This document shows, one piece after another, positions 22,696-33,371 of a stretch of DNA of 64,000 bases. The DNA is taken from positions 2,200,001 through 2,264,000 of the forward strand of contig JAUEDM010000003.1 in assembly GCA_033439685.1 (NCBI GenBank), read 5' to 3'. Within the stretch, counting starts at the first letter, position 1, and each line of letters opens with the position of its first letter. Under the pieces are notes generated by a model. It was not told the DNA's origin, did not search any database, and saw only the letters and a list, made by a program, of their open reading frames with translations. Both the position numbers and the translations under genes were made by a program. The DNA comes from Apodospora peruviana (lineage: Eukaryota; Ascomycota; Sordariomycetes; Sordariales; Lasiosphaeriaceae).

Positions 22696-23518
22696 GGAAC
22701 GCTTTTATCCCATGATATCAGGTGCCCCTTTTTTCAGGCCTGTTGCGGTCGATGCCCTTTCTCCCGGAGTTGAGATGATGTCGAGTTACGGTGTTATGGC
22801 GTGGGTCGTGGCTAGGGCAGCTGGGAAAAGGATCCTCTAGAAAACAAAAGCCATGGATCGGTAACGGCGGTATTTGGAGGAGAATGTCAACAACGCAGGC
22901 GGCAGTTCTTTTTTACGGTTGGGGTAAGGTACTCGTCGATTATTATCATTATTATGTTCGCTCATCCTTACTTTATTTTGGAGAAGGCCCAGACTAATCA
23001 GAGAGAGGTCTTGATTGGAATTGGAGTCAAGGCATGGGAAGGAAGATGGTTTCGCCGCCTTTTGTATTTGTATCTGCCCTCCAGCGTGCAAGTGGCCGGA
23101 TGGAGGGATTGGGAGGCAATGGTCCGTTCTGCTCTTTCTCAATCAGCGAAACTTCTCACAATCTCACATGACGACCGACCTATGCTTGAGCCTACTGCCT
23201 GCATGCTTTGGTACTAGGTAAGGTAGGCACTAGGTATCTGGAAGGAAGGACCAGGTATTTGCCACGAGAGTGAGGCTGATATGGGAATGCGGTGAGCAAA
23301 GAATAGGAGTTATCTTCAGTTACCTTACGTAACTCGCTATCATCAAATAGAGGAATAACCACACGTGAGACCAATACCTATTCCGTGCTGTGATGCTCAG
23401 AGTTGTGACCGTTAAGGTGAGACACATACGTCAATTCAGTTGGTAGTAGTCCGTATTTCTAGCACATAGCTCCTTATTTCACCGAGATTTATTAACGTGA
23501 TCTCAAGTGGATTAGATA

Positions 23519-23549
23519 GTATCCGTAGAGTATCCGTAGAGTATCCGTA
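23519..23549. repeat. 11-bp tandem repeat, about 2.8 copies
   Basis: The unit GTATCCGTAGA is repeated at 23519-23529 and 23530-23540, with a partial third copy at 23541-23549. Confidence 0.85.
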
Positions 23550-24082
23550 TGAGGGAATGGCATACATTGGTAGCCTGCCGTACGGAATACTTGCTTCTTC
23601 TATCTTGAAGCTGTCCATCACATGTGGGGGTCAGAAGTTCAATGGTTGCGTTTAAGGTGGGGTACAAGCTGCAGGGGCCGAACTGAGCTTCGAAGTCCGG
23701 GATGTTCCTGGCCGCTTTAGCGTCGGCGTACGGATCTCCCATCCCCAACATTCGTCATCACCCCATCTACAATCACATCTCACCACCACGAACAACAACA
23801 GTTACACTGTGTACCATAACCATGACGGCTTGGTACTATCGAGAATGGTAATTAAAGACGACCTCGACGACGACAAGGGAGGGCAGTAATTAAACTTTGG
23901 ACGACCAGTGACGGAAAGCCAAACAATGCCGCCGCAACCACACGGCGGCACCACCACCACCATCACCACCACCACCGACAGACGACTCGACGAATTCGTG
24001 GTCTCATTATCGGATTGCGACTACGACTGCTGCTACGGCAAGGATTGAGGTTGACTTCGACCTTAGCGAACGAACGACTAAA

Positions 24083-24090
24083 TATATAAG
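24083..24090 (+). promoter_or_regulatory. TATA-like box upstream of the GPHR gene
   Basis: TATATAAG lies 151 bp before the ATG at 24241, followed by purine-rich then CCG-rich leader. The spacing is compatible with a core promoter; this is inferred from sequence only. Confidence 0.45.
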
Positions 24091-24240
24091 AGAAGAGAGC
24101 GGGAGAGGGAGAGGGAGTAGCTGCCGCCGCCGTAGGATGCCACCGCCAGCACACCGCCGCCGCCGTCGACCTCCTATTACCAAACCGCCCCACTAGCAGC
24201 AGCCTTTCACAACGATAACCACCTTGAAAACATTCCTGAA

Positions 24241-26094
24241 ATGCTTCCATCCTCCTCCAAATGCACGACTGGGGCAAGCAGTGAAGGCGACGGTGGCGCC
24301 TCCTGCCTCGCCACACCTTCAAGTCCACCAACAACCTTGGGAACGATAATCTCCCTCTCCCCCTTTATCGCCACATTCACACTCGTCTCCCTCATAGTAG
24401 CGAACAAGATCTTTCCCCATCTGTCACGAATCAGCCAGTCTTCGGGGCACACTGACGACGGCGAAGACCACTTCCTCCCCTCGTCCGCGCCGGCGAGCCT
24501 GCAGCGGGCCCACGCGGACCGCGGCGCGCGCTCACCCCGCCGCCGCATCGCGGCCTTCACGTTCGCCGCCACGGTTGGGCTGACCACCGTTCTGGGGCAG
24601 CTGATATTACTTTCCGAGATGTCAGGACTCGTGAACGAGCACGCCCGGACGGTCGCGCTGCGCTGCACGGTGCCGACGCTGTTGTTTCTCTTGGTGGGCG
24701 TGATTCCGTTTTTGGAGATACAGAGCTTCGTGGCGGGGACGACTGGACTCAAGTTTCAGAGGACTGCTAAAGGGAGAGTCCCGAGACTCGCGTGGGCGGT
24801 GCAGATGTGCTCGTTTGCCGTTTGGTTGTGCCTGTTTTGGTCTGTAGGCAGAGCGGTGCCGGCTCCTGGGGCGGATTACGAAAGGGACTTTTGGCTTGCT
24901 GTTGACGGGAAAGGGGAGGAGGGGGGAGAGGGAGGGTTTGATAGTACCGGGATGACGATCGGTCGGGCCGAGGCCAGGCACGAGTCGGTCGGCGACGTGC
25001 TCGAGGGCGGCGTCGGGCTGTCGAGGGCCTGTCTGGAGCGGATCGGCGTGATTGGGATTTTGTTGATGGCGCTGCTGTCGGGTTTCGCGAGCGTCTCGAG
25101 TCCGTGGCACGCGTTTGTCGATGTCAGGTCATATCGGCGGCGGCCAATCACTGAGGCGGATATCACGCGGAAGCAGGCGGGTTTGGATGCGACGAGCGAG
25201 CTACTCTTGACCAAGAGGCACCGACTGCGGTCGCTGCAGAGGAAGATGGCGGTTGCCACGGCGGAACAGCATGACGACAGAGGTGGTGGTCTTGTGGGCA
25301 AGATGCTCGGTTCACTAAAAGGGATCGCTGGCGCTGGTGCAGGAGCAGGTGGAAGTGATGCCGCCGAGATCAAGTCGTTGCAGCTCGAGATATCGGGACT
25401 AGAAACCATGCAGTCGAATCTCGCGTCGTCGCTGTCGCTTCTCCGCACCAGGCACGCCGCCCACGCCCGCGACGGTACTGCTTTTGGCAAACTACTCGCC
25501 ATCCCGACCAACGTATTCAGCATCTATTGCGTGTATCGCATCCTCGCGACCGCGCTAACGACGCTGCGGCGCATGTACTACCCGACCGCGTCGTTCTCGT
25601 CGTCTGATCCGATCAACCGCTTTTTGGGTCTGCTCGCGAAGCACTGGGACCCGAAGCTCGACCAGATCGCCTGGGCGCGGCAGATTTCTTTTTTGTTGTC
25701 GGGCGTTATCCTGGCGGCGAGCGCCAACTCGGTACTGCAGACTTTCCATCTGTTCGCCAAATGGGCACCCTGGCTGCTCTACCAGGCGCAGGCGAACCTG
25801 GCGCTGCTACTTGGCCAGATCGCGGCCACGTACGTGATTAGTGCCGCGCTGCTGCTGAGGAGCAGCTTACCAAGGGAGGTTGGTAGGTCTGTCGGCGATG
25901 CGCTAGAAAGCGCGCTCGAGCCGGGATTTGTCGATCGTTGGTTTGAGGGATGGTTTTTGGTTGCTAGTGTGGCTACGGCGGCGGGGATTTGGGTTGGGAG
26001 GAAGCTTGTTGGTCCTGGGAATGGGGGAGGAGAGTATTGGGATGATTACTTGGATGATGTTGGTGGGGAGGAGATGGGGCAGAAACGGAGTTGA
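24241..26094 (+). CDS. Golgi pH regulator / ABA-GPCR-like multipass membrane protein
   Basis: Single exon of 617 aa. About eight hydrophobic segments are visible: LGTIISLSPFIATFTLVSLI near residues 33-55, three between 100 and 200, VIGILLMALLSGFASVSSPW near 275, and three in the C-terminal third. The MALLSGF..V..P segment and the long hydrophilic coiled-coil loop after it (LLTKRHRLRSLQRKM onward), followed by FSIYCVYRILATALTTLRRM, match the GPHR (GPR89) family with its ABA_GPCR C-terminal domain. Family knowledge: animal GPHR is a Golgi anion channel that helps acidify the lumen; plant relatives GTG1/2 were proposed as ABA receptors. The fungal role is not established. The start was chosen as the first ATG before the first membrane helix. 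Gly/Ala-rich insertions occur near 24910-24950 and 25320-25360. Confidence 0.88.
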   Translation: MLPSSSKCTTGASSEGDGGASCLATPSSPPTTLGTIISLSPFIATFTLVSLIVANKIFPHLSRISQSSGHTDDGEDHFLPSSAPASLQRAHADRGARSPRRRIAAFTFAATVGLTTVLGQLILLSEMSGLVNEHARTVALRCTVPTLLFLLVGVIPFLEIQSFVAGTTGLKFQRTAKGRVPRLAWAVQMCSFAVWLCLFWSVGRAVPAPGADYERDFWLAVDGKGEEGGEGGFDSTGMTIGRAEARHESVGDVLEGGVGLSRACLERIGVIGILLMALLSGFASVSSPWHAFVDVRSYRRRPITEADITRKQAGLDATSELLLTKRHRLRSLQRKMAVATAEQHDDRGGGLVGKMLGSLKGIAGAGAGAGGSDAAEIKSLQLEISGLETMQSNLASSLSLLRTRHAAHARDGTAFGKLLAIPTNVFSIYCVYRILATALTTLRRMYYPTASFSSSDPINRFLGLLAKHWDPKLDQIAWARQISFLLSGVILAASANSVLQTFHLFAKWAPWLLYQAQANLALLLGQIAATYVISAALLLRSSLPREVGRSVGDALESALEPGFVDRWFEGWFLVASVATAAGIWVGRKLVGPGNGGGEYWDDYLDDVGGEEMGQKRS

Positions 26095-26460
26095 TATGAT
26101 ATCTAAGGTACCTACGTAAGGTAGGTATAGTAAATACATAGATATATGGCATGGTGCCTGTAGTGAGGGAGTGACCGGGCGCTTAGGTAGGGTAAAACAG
26201 AACCAGAACAAGAACCAGAAAACCTGAAAAAATGGGTTGGGTTGGTCGGGTCTATCTTGGTACAACAGATCTGTGTATACTACTTAGGGAGGGTGGTTAT
26301 AACCTACCTTATGTTTTAATGCCGATCCATACGGTACAATAAATAGGAGAAAGTGTTCATTGATATATCTTTGTTTAAGTAGCTTGTCTAAGTCCAAACA
26401 AAATATACATCCAGATACCTCCCTACGCAGGTAAGCTAGCACACGTGGCTAGTTAGGTAC
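26095..26460. other. Convergent 3' region, GPHR / kynureninase
   Basis: 366 bp between convergent stops, AT-rich, with AAGGTACCTACGTAAGGTAGGTA at 26104-26126 and AACAAG/AACCAG tracts. No gene is seen; it probably holds both 3' UTRs. Confidence 0.5.
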
Positions 26461-28058
26461 TCATACCCCAACAACAGCCATTCGGCCCACCGCCCTCCTC
26501 CCACCCTCGAGGGCCAGCGACAACGCCTCCACGAACTTGACACAGTCCTCAAACGTATTATAGAGCGGCGCCGGCGCAACGCGAATCACGTCCGGCTTCC
26601 GCTCGTCCACGATCACGGCGTTGGCCTTGAGCACCTTCATGACAGGAAGCAAAAAGCCGGCCGCTAGCAAAATGCTCAGCTGCGCACCCCTCTGTTCCGG
26701 GTCCGACGGGGTGATGATCCTGAACAACGCCTTGTCCGCTTCCGGCATCGCCTGCAGGAGAGACTCGAGAAATGCAGTCAGCTTCAGGGATTTCTCCCTC
26801 AACGGCTTGATCCCGCCAGCGAGTTGGAACATCTCGAGGGATGCGCTCAGGCTGGTGATGTCCAAGATGCTGGGGTTGCTCAGCTGGAAACCGGCCGCGC
26901 CGCCGACGGGATGGAACTTGTTGGCCATGGCGAAGCGCGTCTTCTTGTCGTTGCCCCACCAGCCGGCGAGGCGGTTTCGGTAGCCCTCCTTGGGCTGCTC
27001 GTCCGTGATGGCCCTTGTCACGGCGCTGTGGCGCTCGTGCACGAACAAGCCGCCGATGCAGCCCGGTCCGCTGTTGAGGTACTTGTAGCTGCACCAGGCG
27101 GCCGCGTCGACCTCCCAGGAGTGGAGGGAGAGAGGGACGTTGCCGACCGCATGGGCGAGGTCCCAGATTACAAAGATGTCGTGTTTGTGGGCAAAAGCGG
27201 TGATGAGTGGGATGTCGAGGAGTTGGCCGGTGTAATACTGAATTCCGGGGAGGAGGAGCAGAGATGTGGTGGCGGCATGGGTAGAAATCACGGACTGGAT
27301 ATCATAGGTGGTCAAGACGTTGTCCTTGGAGTGAGGAGATTCGATCACCACCATAGATATCTCTGGCGATAGGCCATGGTGCCGAAGTTGGGTTTCCACG
27401 GCAAACTAGCGATTCGTGTTAGTCAAGGAAGCAGAGTCGGAAAAGGGTGTGGAAAATAGGAGTTATCACATGGTCACTCGGGAAAGCCCTGCTCTCTAGA
27501 ATAATCTTGTGTTTACCGTTGATGTCGGGATGGTAAAATGCAGACATCAAGAGATGGAGGTTCGCCGTGAGGGTCTGCATCACGGCGACCTCGGACTTGG
27601 TAGCGCCTACGATAGGGGCTATGAGCTCAGCAGCCCGAGCATCGGCATCCAGCCAGGTCGGCAATGGCGATTCCTCCAGAGGCTTGAAATGCCCCTGGAC
27701 TCCCTGGGTGGCCCAGGTGGCCAGATACTGGCTGATCCGGGCCGGAGTTCTCTTGGGCTGTAGGCCTAGCGAGTTTCCGCAGAGGTAAACGCACGGCGAG
27801 CTTGGGGCCGCATCATCATGGACAGCACCCGACGAGGACGACGAGTCTGGGAGCTGAGCATTAGCCCACCCGATCCACACGAGTCCACCCTCATGGTTGT
27901 AAAACTGTCTTGACAAAGTTCGAACCTGAATTGGCCAAGTGCGTGCTGGCTATCTGGGCCCTGGTTGGCACGTTGAACTCGCTGCGGGTGAAGCTGAGCG
28001 GATCGTCCCGGTCCAGTGCCTGTGCGCGCTCCTTCACATCCGCCGCAATCGAGCTCAT
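26461..28058 (-). CDS. BNA5: Kynureninase (L-kynurenine hydrolase)
   Basis: Three exons: 28058-27926, 27846-27470 and 27405-26461, giving 484 aa. Family signatures: YLCGNSLGLQPKRT near the N-terminus, VAVMQTLTANLHLLM, ILESRAFPSDH joined to FAVETQLRHHGLSP, and AAAWCSYKYLNSGPGCIGG with the PLP-binding lysine in SYKYLN, then the GWWGNDKKTRFAM and FQLSNPSILD blocks. Family knowledge: a cytosolic PLP enzyme that cleaves 3-hydroxykynurenine and kynurenine in tryptophan breakdown and de novo NAD synthesis. Intron 2 is standard (GTGATA...GCTAG). Intron 1 (27847-27925) is inferred from phase: CAG|GTTCGA donor, CTAAT branch site and CCCAG acceptor join ANS to DSSSSSG. Without it the first exon is out of frame. 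Many filamentous fungi carry two kynureninases; which paralogue this is cannot be told. Confidence 0.92.
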
Positions 28059-31000
28059 CCTTGCCGGAGGTGAGGCTTTAGATTTGGGTAAGATGGGTCC
28101 GATTTAGGAAAAGTGAGGAGTCCGATAGAGCCGCACGAGCCGACCTATTATTGTCGATCCTCTATTAATGGCTCTTACTCGTTCTCAAAGTTTCAGTTCC
28201 TGAGTCTGGAAACAAAGTTGGCGAGATGTCACAGACGACAGACTTGTTGACCCCGCGCGTAAACGGCAAAGATGGAGTCAAAAGGTGCCTGAAACCGCGC
28301 AGGCCGGCTTTGTACCGCAACGTGTTCGGCCACCCGCAGACTGAAGTGACGGGACCACCTTATAGGTAGGTAGGTACCGTATCGGGACCGGTTAGTGTTA
28401 CCGCAGGACGTTGTGGATTGTGGAGAAGGTGGCGGTTCTGGCGGTTCCTGCTCTTCGTTCTCTCATCAGCGCGGGTTGCAACGAAAATCGGAGATCCACG
28501 TGGAGAGGCAGGTGGGGCTCCAAACCTCCGAGTCATTGTTCAGCTTCAGTTGCTCCTGCATGTTTCTAGAAGCTGTGAATCAGGAAGGAGGCAAGGAGAT
28601 CACCGCTTCGTCTGGTTTCGACCAAATCCCTCTAATCCACATTAAGGCTCGGAAACAAAAAGCCTCGAACTGAGCAATAAGCCACTGGAAGCCAATCACC
28701 TAAGGTAGCCGATTCGTCTTGGAGGTGAAGAGAGGAATTGAGGTTGTTTACGAGAAAGCAGCTGCTGAAGCCGATGGCAGCCAATCATGGTTGAACATTG
28801 TCCGCGTTCCCTCTGTTTTAGGCAGGAGGCAGACTGGTGAGCGTTTTGCAGTGGGCCCTAATTCTAGTGTACGGGTAGGTTGCAAGCCATAAGACGTCGA
28901 AAAATCGAATCGACAAGGCCAGCCAACCGGAAAGAGTCAAAGACGGGCATCGGCAGGGCCGGCAGGGCGCCTCAAGAAATCTGGGGAAGTCAGAACCACT
29001 CAGGAACTGTACCTTGCTGGGTCCATTGGACTGTTCATGACACATCCCAACGCAGAGACTTCACCGTCGTGATGGACTCCGAAATCAATTCTGGTGTCAA
29101 CGGGCTACATCACAACCAATCCCGTCGAACCACCTGTTGAAAATACAACCCTTTTACTTGAAAATTACCATACGCAGAGAAGAGTGTTCATGCACTCATG
29201 ACAGTTCACAACTTCATACTCCGCTGTCACGGTCTTGGCAGCATTATGTCGCGGTTCGAAGAACAGACGCCCGAGTCCCGACTTCCGACGACGCCTCCAG
29301 CCCTGTGGAAAGGGTAAACAGTTACGAAAGCGTCGGCAGGGGACTGTTTATGGATTACCTACACTATTCCGTACAACCAAGTACGTGTAGCACCAGGGGA
29401 ATGATCGTGGCCGGGAACCGCACGTTCGGATGGATCACTGGCGATCAGCAGATCAAAAAAATTCCACGAGAATGGTCACGAGCCACAAGGAACGCACGAT
29501 GTTTCGACAGCCTACCCACTCTCTTGTTTCGGTCTAGGTACGAGTCTCTTGGTATTCGGTGCCGAGCATCAAAGCCGTAAATTTGACCGAGGGCAGTCCA
29601 TGTTTAATACGTACATGGTGCTAATTCGCAGCTTAACTCTATACCCCATGGGGCTGTTGACAGGCGTCAAGGCTGGATATTCGGATTCAAGGGCAAAACG
29701 GCGGCCTACGATACGGACTCCACTACCTTTCTGGAACCGCCATTGACGGGTTGCTCGACCCGGGTCCCAGCAAAAATAGCATCCGTCTTGGCCGGGTCGG
29801 GCTTAGAGGTCTCAGGACAAAGGCTGGAACAACGCTTGGTCCTTGGCCATTGGCGCCAGCCTACCACAGTCTCAAGCGGCCTCGCCCCGTGACACAGCAA
29901 CTAATTCCTATTGAAATTCCAGGTCCCATAGCGCTAAACAGACTGATGTCTAGTTGTCAGCACGAGGGCAACAGATTCCTGTTGGCGCTGGTATCGTGCT
30001 GTCGCCCGGGGGTTTGACTAGGACAGCACCACCCGGGAACTGCGGAAGACTGAGCCTCCACTCGCTGGTCCGCCCGGAACACTCGCTGTTGTGTCCCCGT
30101 CTCCCGGCGTCCGGGCAAGATGCAAGCTGCATCCCGTCACAGTTGGGCCTCACCGTGTCAATTCTTTTCTTGATTCAATGGACGAAATCATCATGGAGAC
30201 GGTCGATGTACCCGCAATCAAACTGTAGAGCCCCGTGAGCCCGTGCAACGTCACGACTGAAAACTTTGATTCCATTACCCCCATATTACTTGATGGCGAA
30301 CGCAGGGACGCACATTTACACGGAATGGAAGACTGCACTGGACGGGTTTCGGAAAACTTGGGGTAACGGAAATGGCAGGGCTATCCAGTCAGCCGCTCAA
30401 TCGCCCCGTAGCGGAGCTGCGGAGCCTGGGCAGGCGCACAAGCTGGGAACAAGGGAGGGCTCTCAGTTACCAAGGTTCCCATTTGTTACGTATTGGACCC
30501 ATCACGGGATCATATGTTGGAGTCCTTCTTGCAGACACGGTCCGAAACTTTCATCATCGCGGCCGAAGGCGAGAGGACGAGATCCGATGAGGCCATCTGG
30601 GCATTCATGATGTCAATTTCCCGGTGCAACACAACAAGGACCAAGCGGTGTCGTCTCGTTAGTCCACGTTTTCTTTTTGTCATTTCTGAGGGACAGACAG
30701 GCGGCACCACGCGTGGTCTTCTCGTTGGGCATCCTTGATGCATTGTAATCCGCACAACTTCACCGATAAAGCGCTGACTACCTACTTTACACTGCAGTTG
30801 TAAGTGTACTAACGTATCTATCTTACTTACCAAAGTTTGTAGGTAAGACAGGATCAAACAACTTGCATATTCCGTACCCGCGAAGCAGTATGTAGGTGTA
30901 CCTAGGTAGTATTTGGTGCTATGGCTTTGACAACTACTTTACTCCACACAGTAAGACCGGCCTTTCTTGTCGTTTCTCTCGGGACGTTTGCATGTTCGTT

Positions 31001-33371
31001 CTTCTTTGATGTTTGAAAGTCTTCTAAAATAAATAACCTTGATAGGCCCTTTACCCTAGCGAACTAACACTGTGGACGGACCACGCCTTCTCCGGACCAC
31101 TGTGAGTGCGACACTGAACCTAGCATAGCACATTTAGAATGGCCCTTTAGCGCTGCGAGGTCACTGGAGGTATCCGTATACCGTATCATAAAGATGGTGA
31201 TGACTGGCATGCTCAGCCATGCTATGTGTAAAGGAAGGAGGCGCAAGCACTGGGACATGCATTCGAATTTTTTCCAAAACCTCGAATAACCGACTCCAGG
31301 GGCGAGGGTACCTCGTCTGGGTGGAGTGACTTGCCGGGAACAAATTCAGGTACAAGCTCTGTGACCAATAAGCAGTTGACTCGAGTTGCCGGATTTGGCT
31401 TAGTGCTGCATTGTCAGCTCCAGACGGTACCTCTCTGGGTTACACTGTACAATTGCATCACACAATGGCCTCTCGGATTGCAGGATGCTCCTGCCATTGG
31501 GCATTGGGACATCGTGAAGGTCAGCGGATACCTCTCCGTCGCCAGTTTCCATGCCGTTACGAATTCCTTCCATGGCGAAAAAAATGGATGGAAACAAGAA
31601 CGGATCCGGTGTCCATATATAAAGGGGTCCTGGACGGCGGCCCCCGAGGAAACCAGATGTCATTGTCCTATCCTGATCTACAACCGCATATTCCTTAACC
31701 ATTTATTTTGACTTTGGGTCTATCTGAACACGATCACACAAAGACCGACGGCTCAAGCAACGCCGGCGGAATTAGTCCCAGACTTTGAAACTGGCCATTT
31801 TCTCTATTTTCAGCAGCTATCGGACCTTGCAGCCAAACAACGGGGCGGGCCTTATCTCTGTGCGACAGCGCCGCAATACACGACGTGGTAGCCGACACAG
31901 CACTACATCCATCTCGGTATGTTGTCTGCAGTCTTGGGTGACGTCGCCTGGTTTTGGCCTTTCGGGCTTGGGCTACCTACTGCACTGGACACAAGTGCGC
32001 CTCTTTGCATTTGCCCCTTTCCTTGTTTCTGGTTGCCCTGTTCCTGGCTCCTCCTCCCAGCATCAACCCGTCAGATCATCAGCATTCCCGCGGCGGCGAG
32101 GCGGTCGCTCGCATTGACTCGAGATTGTCGGTCGGTTGGTCGTGTTGGTGTTGGGGCAATGGGCACAGCCTAGCTTAATTCACGAAATGTCTCGAACCGG
32201 CCAGGGTCATGGCCTGGGTCAAGGGGAGAACGGCAGGACGCGAATATCAGCTGTCAGCTTGATTAACATTCATGATGTGAACAAGCTTTTGGCGCCTCAC
32301 TTCGCGGCCCGAGATCTTCCCCCGACTTTGTGTTTCTCTTTGTCTTTCTTCTCTTACTTGGACCTCTTCTTTTTTTCTAGAAGCGACCGTCTCTGACTAG
32401 ACAACAGGAATTTAGCATTTGATCTTGCGCACATTCACCTCCCGGAACCGTCTCATCTGTCCCGCTAGCTATCCACATTTCACCTCATCGGCCGTCTGAT
32501 CTCTGGCTTCGTCTAAGACAGTCCTTATCGTGTCGCATCCAGCTCTGCTTTGGCCCTGTCCCTGCCGCTGCCATTGCCCCTCCGTCAACTCTGTGTCCCC
32601 GCCATTGCATTCCGCGCGATTAGCAGGACTTGGTAGCTGCCGAGGACGCACATCAAGACACAAACAAATCCCGTCGCCCAGCTCTCAGCGAATCCTCCCG
32701 AGCACTCACCTATCAGCAAATACCCGTGGGCCTCCAAGGCAAGCAGCCACTCTATCTTGAGCTGCTGGGACGGATAATCGGGAACGCCAACAGAGCGCCC
32801 GCAAGCAGGTCAGGTACGTACACGGCCGACCCGTCATCTAGTAAGCCCAGTAAAAGTTGAGGAAAAGGGGTGTCATCGTCTTATCTGCGTATCTCGAGCA
32901 CGATGCGTTGGTTCTGGAGCGGTGAGCCATGAGCAAGTTGGCATCCCGGAGGCTACACTCCCGGAAACGAGCATCCGTTCGCTTTGCTACCGCCAATTGG
33001 CAGATATTCAGCTTTGCGAGCGTCGATATCATATCGATGTTGCCGTGTCACTCACATTCTTACCTGTGCCACAAAGCTGTGGCCGTTCCTAAATCCTCCG
33101 ATGCCGGAAGTCGGCTTGTTGACCTGCTAGGGGGCCCAGATCTGTTTCTCTCGTGGCTCAGGTCCAGCCTCCCGCTAGCAGCTGTCATCTCACGGTCGTA
33201 TTAGAGGCCAACGTCTTTGCCATCTCAGTACACGATGCTCACTTTACAAAACCTCGCTCTGGGCCCGTCCCGTCGCTCCTATCCCTCCATGTCTCGTCCT
33301 TTCCCCAGCTCGCCCATTCCATCATTCCCCTACCCCTTGTCTGTTCTTTGATCCTTTGATCAAGCTTCACC
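28059..33371. other. 5.3 kb intergenic region between kynureninase and GDH2
   Basis: The largest gap in the window, between two divergent genes. Short frames here (for example 29137-29580 and 30266-30610) have no recognisable similarity. Visible features are ATAGGTAGGTAGGTACC at 28362-28378, a TATATAAA box at 31616-31623, and TTCTAGAAGC at 28564-28573 and 32375-32384. From about 31700 to 33371 the sequence is CT-rich and likely an unusually long GDH2 leader, possibly with its own introns. No tRNA or transposon is recognisable. Confidence 0.45.
31616..31623 (+). promoter_or_regulatory. TATA-like box, possible distal GDH2 promoter
   Basis: TATATAAA followed by GGGG, on the plus strand about 1.75 kb before the GDH2 ATG. 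It is the best core-promoter match in the gap. If used, the GDH2 leader would be very long or spliced; alternatively it starts an unknown transcript. Confidence 0.3.

Larger units (their letters stand above)
22696..24240. other. Intergenic region between the USP and GPHR genes
   Basis: 1.55 kb. It contains the 3' end of the USP gene, an 11-bp tandem repeat at 23519-23549, and the promoter of the Golgi pH regulator gene with a TATATAAG box at 24083-24090. CAC/ACC triplet-rich sequence lies at 23940-23985. No additional gene is recognisable. Confidence 0.5.

Noticed and set aside
26824..27372. 182-codon plus frame
   Set aside because: Antisense to kynureninase exon 3, which has clear catalytic motifs.
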